From Bugula neritina (Eukaryota > Bryozoa > Gymnolaemata > Cheilostomatida > Bugulidae), in contig OZ037766.1 of NCBI GenBank assembly GCA_964035545.1, forward strand, positions 28,802,673 through 28,866,672: DNA of 64,000 nucleotides. The letters run 5' to 3'. The notes under the pieces were generated by a model, which did not search any database, was not told the origin of the DNA, and saw nothing but the letters and a program-made list of their open reading frames with translations. This document shows, one piece after another, positions 59,397 through 64,000 of the stretch. Position 1 is the first letter of the stretch; every line of letters begins with the position of its first letter. The position numbers and the translations under genes were made by a program.

Positions 59397-62300
59397 ATGT
59401 TTGAGCCAAGGAAACACGTGACCTACTTAACTTGGGCTTACCCAGACTGCTACAAGTATCTGGTGAGTTGAATATGTATTTTGCTTATAGGTTATTGTGT
59501 TTAAAATTTTTGTAAACTTAGCTGGCCTGCTGATTGTGTATACTGTAAACGATTAGCACAATAAATGGTGCTCATGCCGCATTCCTGCATGAAAGTGTAT
59601 TAAGATAGACAGCAATTTTTCTTGACAGCAAACTGTTACAACTCTTATAACATTTCTGTTTGTCAGATAAAAGATAAACCTGTTATAGTTAAACTAATTG
59701 TAGTAATACTATTGCAGCTCTATAATTTCTTAAAGTAAACCCTAAACCCAAAATGCTAACCCCAAACTTCCGTCCCAACCCCCAACCTCCACCCTCAACT
59801 TCTGCCCCTAACCCCCAATCCTCAGAATCGGCCCCTAATCCCCCGCCCCTAACTTCCAACCACGGCTTCTAACCTCTGAGTTCCGCTCCTAACCCCAAAC
59901 TCCAAATTTCAAACCCCAAACCCCCAACATCCCAACCCCAAAAACCCCAAAGCCCTAATCCCCAATCTCAGCCCATAACCGCCAACCATCGCTTCCAACC
60001 TCCACCTTACCTTCTGCCCTAACCACAACCATCTCCCCTGATCTCCAACCTCTGCCCTAACCCCTATCTCCAAAATCGGCTCCTTACCTCCGCCCCTAAC
60101 CCTCAACCTCTGCTCCTAACCTCAGACTTTTGCCGCTAACCCGCAACCTGGTATTTCTTGCTAAGGTGTCAGTTTATTTGAAATTTCAAACCTTCCTACT
60201 TCTGTCCCTAATCTCAGCCTCTAACCCATAAACTCTGCCCCTAGCCCTCAAACCTTCACCCCTTACCTCTACCCTCAACCTTCATTCCCAACCTTTAACC
60301 TCTACCCCTAACCTCTGCATCTAACCTCCAACTCCCGCCCCTAACCCCAACCTCTGCCTCTAGCTCTCCAATTTTCACCCCTAACCCCTAACCTCTGTCC
60401 TTAACTCCCAATTGCCGACCTCCACCCCTAATCCGCAACCTCCACCCATAAAGCCAACCTTTGTCCCAAACTCCCACTCTCTGCCTCTACCAACCAACAT
60501 CCGCCCCAAACCCCCAACCTCCGCTCTTAACCTCCAAGCCCCAACCTCTGCCCTGAACCCCAAACTTCCACAGCCAACTCTCAACCTCCACACCCAACAC
60601 CCAAATTAATATTTATTGCTAAGGTGTCAGTTTATTTGAAACTTTTATTATGCAAAGACTGCACATCTACTTTGCTATACACGTGTATTCACCTACTTTG
60701 CTATGCCATATGTGTGTTAAATCAACAGGTTTTATTAGTTTTTAGTGAATTCGTTTGTCTTATGTAGGATGAAAACAGAATATTTAAGGTAGAGAAAGCT
60801 TTCCGCCATGTTTTATTTATGGCTGTAAGTATAATATGTATATATTATACATTTAAAAAAAAGTTGGATCTCCACATAAATTACGTTGAGATATTATACA
60901 TGTTATAATTGTATTGTTTGCCCACATACAATAATTAAAATACAAAGTTTGCAAACACCAAATTATGAAAATTAATGTATATCATGTATTTTATTTATAT
61001 AGTATTATAAAAATATTACTGATAATTTTTAGATCTACTAGTACTGTTGTGTAAAGTTGCCTTCTATTAGTATCGGTGTATATTATATCTAATGATATAG
61101 CAACACATGCAGCAGTAGTATATCACATACTGTCAATATTATTACAGTCTAGGAATGCTAACGAGGGTGAAAAATTTGTTCTGGGTCTGCATAGGAAGGC
61201 ATTTGACAACGCACTGCGACCACCTCATGCTGAATACTCTGGTGGTATGTATTGTAACCATAGTGATGACATACATGTTTGAAACAAACAATTCGCCAAA
61301 TGCTAGCAAAACATTTATTCAAGTAAACTAGCTAAAATTTCGCCTTATTTGTGTCTAAATCTAAATGCACTGCAGAAGTAGCATGCAGCAGCTAAAAGAC
61401 ATTCCTAGATATGCACAATGCATTGTTAGCAAGCAACTACTGTTTATTTCATGCAGTTCTTTAAAAATATCTCTTCAATGAGTATAGGCTTGTTAAGTTT
61501 AGAAATTAGAAGTTCATTTATACCTTCATATAACCTTTAGCCAAAAACTCAAAAACCACTAATCAAATTTTTTGTCTGGTGGTTTCAGAACAAAACTCAA
61601 AAATATTGACAAGCCTTTGTGGATATTGGTATTTAATTATTACTTGCCTACTGAGAGACATGGTTTCAATATGCTATATTATTTTGTTATAGATTCAGAG
61701 TCCTTCGTTTATTACACCAGTTCCAGCGAAGGCCCTTCGTATGACGATAACACGCTCGACGACATTTCAGACATACCGGCAGACGAAGACCAGGATGCGT
61801 GGAGAGCAAACCTGCTGAGAATCATGGACGACTCAGGTGCATATACTGGAGAAAACTCTGAGTTCTTATCTCAAATCTGGAGAATGCACAGAAGAGCACT
61901 TGGCGATGCGTTCAGACCAGAAGATTCTGAAGAATCCGGTATGAGTCATAAATAGTAAATACTATTGTAGAACCAAATACAAAAACCATCCTTCATTAGT
62001 CTTTAGGAGTTTATAATAATTATTTTATTTAAAAGAATTTTTTTTAAAAGTAAATGGTCAACCAACTTCAAATGCAAAACCACAAAGCGATAGTCTTTTC
62101 ATATGACTCCGACCTTAAAAACCCAGGAGCACTATGGCTATTGAAGCTATTCTGCAATCATTTATAAAGTATGAAATTATTATTCCACACAGTAAGCTTA
62201 TCTGTCTGTGTGCATACACAGAGTTCTACTAAAGTTTTGGAGATTATATTAGTTATTGAGAAGCAATGTTGGTATGGTGAACTATTTTGCAGAATCTCTC

Positions 62301-63086
62301 ACCCCGGAATACTCCTCAAGGTTCACCCAAAGTTCTGAGACTAGAGACACAACAGATAGCGTTCCAAGCACGTCATCAGAAGAGGCTCAAAGTTCGTGGA
62401 AAAAAGATCTGCTGAGAATTATAGGTGATTCGAGTGAAAGTACTGATGAGATTTGCAATACTGCATTTCTATGGGATGTCAAGAAAATGCTAGAAGAACC
62501 AGGAAATCAAAGGCCGAATAATCGAGCAGCAAAGACTCTAGTTGAAAACCAACGGTGTGCTCCTCAGCAGCAACAAAAGACCAAACGCAAATGTTCTCCG
62601 GTTAAAGTTGAACCGACTGGGCCTAGCGGCAAAACCAAGCCTAAAGGCAAATTTTCCAAGTTTGTCAACAAAGTTTTTCACAGGAATCGAGTTGTCCCTG
62701 TGGAGTGTGTTACCAATGTCAAGAAGACCGGGCCTAAAACAAAGGCACCACTCAAAACTGGTAAATCACCAATGAAATGCCAAGCAACTACTGAGAAGAA
62801 AGTCATCAAGAATGGAAAGAATCCGATCAGAGCTAGAAAAGTCTCAACAGTTCCTAATACTAACAAGAAAGGTGCCTCTACTCCTGCTAAACAAAAACCA
62901 GCCCAGAGTGCCAACCAAAAGCTACGAGATGTGTTCAGAAACTTGAAGAAAAGTCCAACTACCAAGAAAGGACCAGCAGTACCGGCCAACACCACCACAG
63001 GACAGAAGAAAAAGAATGCCACCAAAGCTAAATGCTGCAAATGTGCACAAAAGAAAATTGTTTCTCGACCTCCTTTCAGGTTGTAA
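59397..63086 (+). CDS. Unrecognised Lys-rich, probably nuclear protein with repeated motifs
   Basis: Five exons by eye: 59397-59462, 60768-60824, 61148-61244, 61693-61938 and 62293-63086, giving 419 residues; all frames join and donors are GTGAGT, GTAAGT, GTATGT and GTATGA. Exon 3 could instead end at 61241, one codon shorter. I do not recognise a family. HR[K/R]A[F/L]xxA[L/F]RP occurs at residues 56-66 and 139-149, and W-x3-LLRI[M/I]xDS at 110-121 and 191-202, so segments have been duplicated, partly along exon lines. Residues 75-108 are acidic (Asp/Ser). From about 245 to the end the chain is very Lys-rich with Thr, Pro and Ala, and ends with a CCKCAQKK cluster. No signal peptide or membrane segment is seen. 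Residues 15-71 faintly recall an interferon-regulatory-factor DNA-binding domain, but most of its Trp are missing. A chromatin or DNA-binding role is only an inference from charge. Confidence 0.65.
59736..60600. repeat. C-rich minisatellite in intron 1 of the last gene
   Basis: Degenerate units of about 14-20 bp such as CCCCTAACCTCCAACCTC fill 0.86 kb, almost G-free on the + strand, in sharp contrast to AT-rich flanks. GCTAAGGTGTCAGTTTATTTG occurs near 60160 within the block and again near 60618 at its end, so the block has grown partly by duplication. The minus strand is rich in G runs. Confidence 0.9.
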
Positions 63087-64000
63087 CTTTCTATTCACTT
63101 ACATCTATTATTTTACCCATAAGGTAACCAGGAATAGTGGTGGGAGCGCAACTTCTTTAAGTTCTATGTTATTACTTTATTTCTCTATGCACTTCAGCTT
63201 TAAATTCAAACAACCTTTTGATTCTTCATTTTTCTTGTTTCCATTCTCACCTCCTTATTCATTTATCTAACCATCTGCCTATGACTCTCTCACTGCCTTT
63301 TTTCTATCCTCTCTCTTCTCTTAACCAACCCACATAACTATGTCGCCGTAACCTAATAATTATTTTGATCATAGACATCAAATGAGTTAAATATGAAAAC
63401 ATATTTTTTTCTGAAGCTAATCAAACATTACCTCATCAGCTCACCCATTCACCCATATTATTTTTACAGTCCCTAACATGGCTCACACTTCAGTAGTAAA
63501 CTAGATGAAATAGTATTCACATATTTACTTCAAACTATTGTCCATGTATAAGTTTCACACCAACTACTTACACTAAATATGTAATTATCAAAAACCCAAC
63601 TAATTTTCACTTACCAGCTTAAAATTTAAATTTCACAAACTGTTGTTGTTGGACTTCATATAGAACTACCAATCATCTAAACTCACATCAAAGAGATAAT
63701 TATATATATAATATAATATTTTGCTCAATAACTTATTTTAATGTGTAAAAGATCATGCATAAAGTATCCAGTTGTATATTGATTTCATTCCCTTAAATAA
63801 ACTGACACAATAGTTTTCTTTGAGTGGCACTAGAATTTATCTACTTGGGTTATTAATCACCATTTAATTTTGTTTAGAAAATTTCTTAAACTTCAATTAC
63901 TTTCCCATTTATTTACCCTGTAATATTTCACAAACATTTATGTTTTGCTGATTTTTTTTTATTTCTCCTACTATATAATAGTTTAACATCCTTAAGTGTA
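63087..64000. other. 3' flank of the last gene
   Basis: AT-rich sequence, pyrimidine-rich around 63220-63330. The best poly(A) signal is AATAAA at 63796-63801, about 710 bp after the stop codon. No further gene seen. Confidence 0.5.

Noticed and set aside
59736-60600. Interstitial telomere
   Set aside because: CCCTAA-like pieces occur but units are irregular in length and sequence, with many CCTCCAACCTC variants, and no regular hexamer phase.
62678-63040. Hydrophobic antisense open frame opposite the last exon
   Set aside because: Shadow of a Lys/Thr/Pro-rich coding strand, which reads as Phe/Leu/Gly-rich on the other strand.

Overview
This is a eukaryotic, strongly AT-rich, intron-containing window, most likely from a demosponge. 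Four intact genes encode secreted short-chain collagens: signal peptide, coiled coil, one short uninterrupted Gly-X-Y helix, and a roughly 140-residue Cys-rich C-terminal domain of the short-chain collagen C4 (spongin-type) family. That family is best known from sponges, though related proteins occur in some molluscs, so the taxon is an inference.

The window is a tandem array of five collagen paralogues, all on the + strand: gene 1 (9961-13641), gene 2 (17134-20529), gene 3 (24082-24749, cut off after exon 2), gene 4 (36670-48700) and gene 5 (51280-55561). All intact copies have seven exons with the same phases: exon 1 ends in phase 0 and every later junction is phase 1. They differ mainly in repeat number: 12-bp KEEL units in the coiled coil, 9-bp GxD triplets in exon 3, and collagen triplets in exon 4. 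Each has the same TATA-containing core promoter about 150 bp before the ATG. Intron 2 carries a trinucleotide microsatellite that is degenerate in gene 1 and about 660 bp long in gene 4.

A larger duplication links 1-5010 with 31127-35815, the upstream flanks of genes 1 and 4. Mobile elements have since reshaped the array: a 4.3-kb LTR element (5059-9358) with nearly identical LTRs, a solo LTR (897-2019) whose empty site survives in the other copy of the duplication, a gag-protease-only LTR element (25394-28044) sitting exactly where gene 3 breaks off, a 5.7-kb nested DNA-transposon stack in gene 4 intron 5 (with a decayed DDE transposase and a piggyBac-type MITE), a second solo LTR in gene 4 intron 6, hAT-like MITEs upstream of genes 2, 3 and 4, SINE-like pieces and a LINE fragment after gene 5.

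The right end (59397-63086) holds an unrelated five-exon gene for a 419-residue, probably nuclear, Lys-rich protein with internally repeated motifs and no family I can name with confidence. Its first intron contains a C-rich minisatellite. No rRNA, tRNA gene or CRISPR array was recognised. All exon boundaries were placed by eye from splice sites and paralogue comparison.
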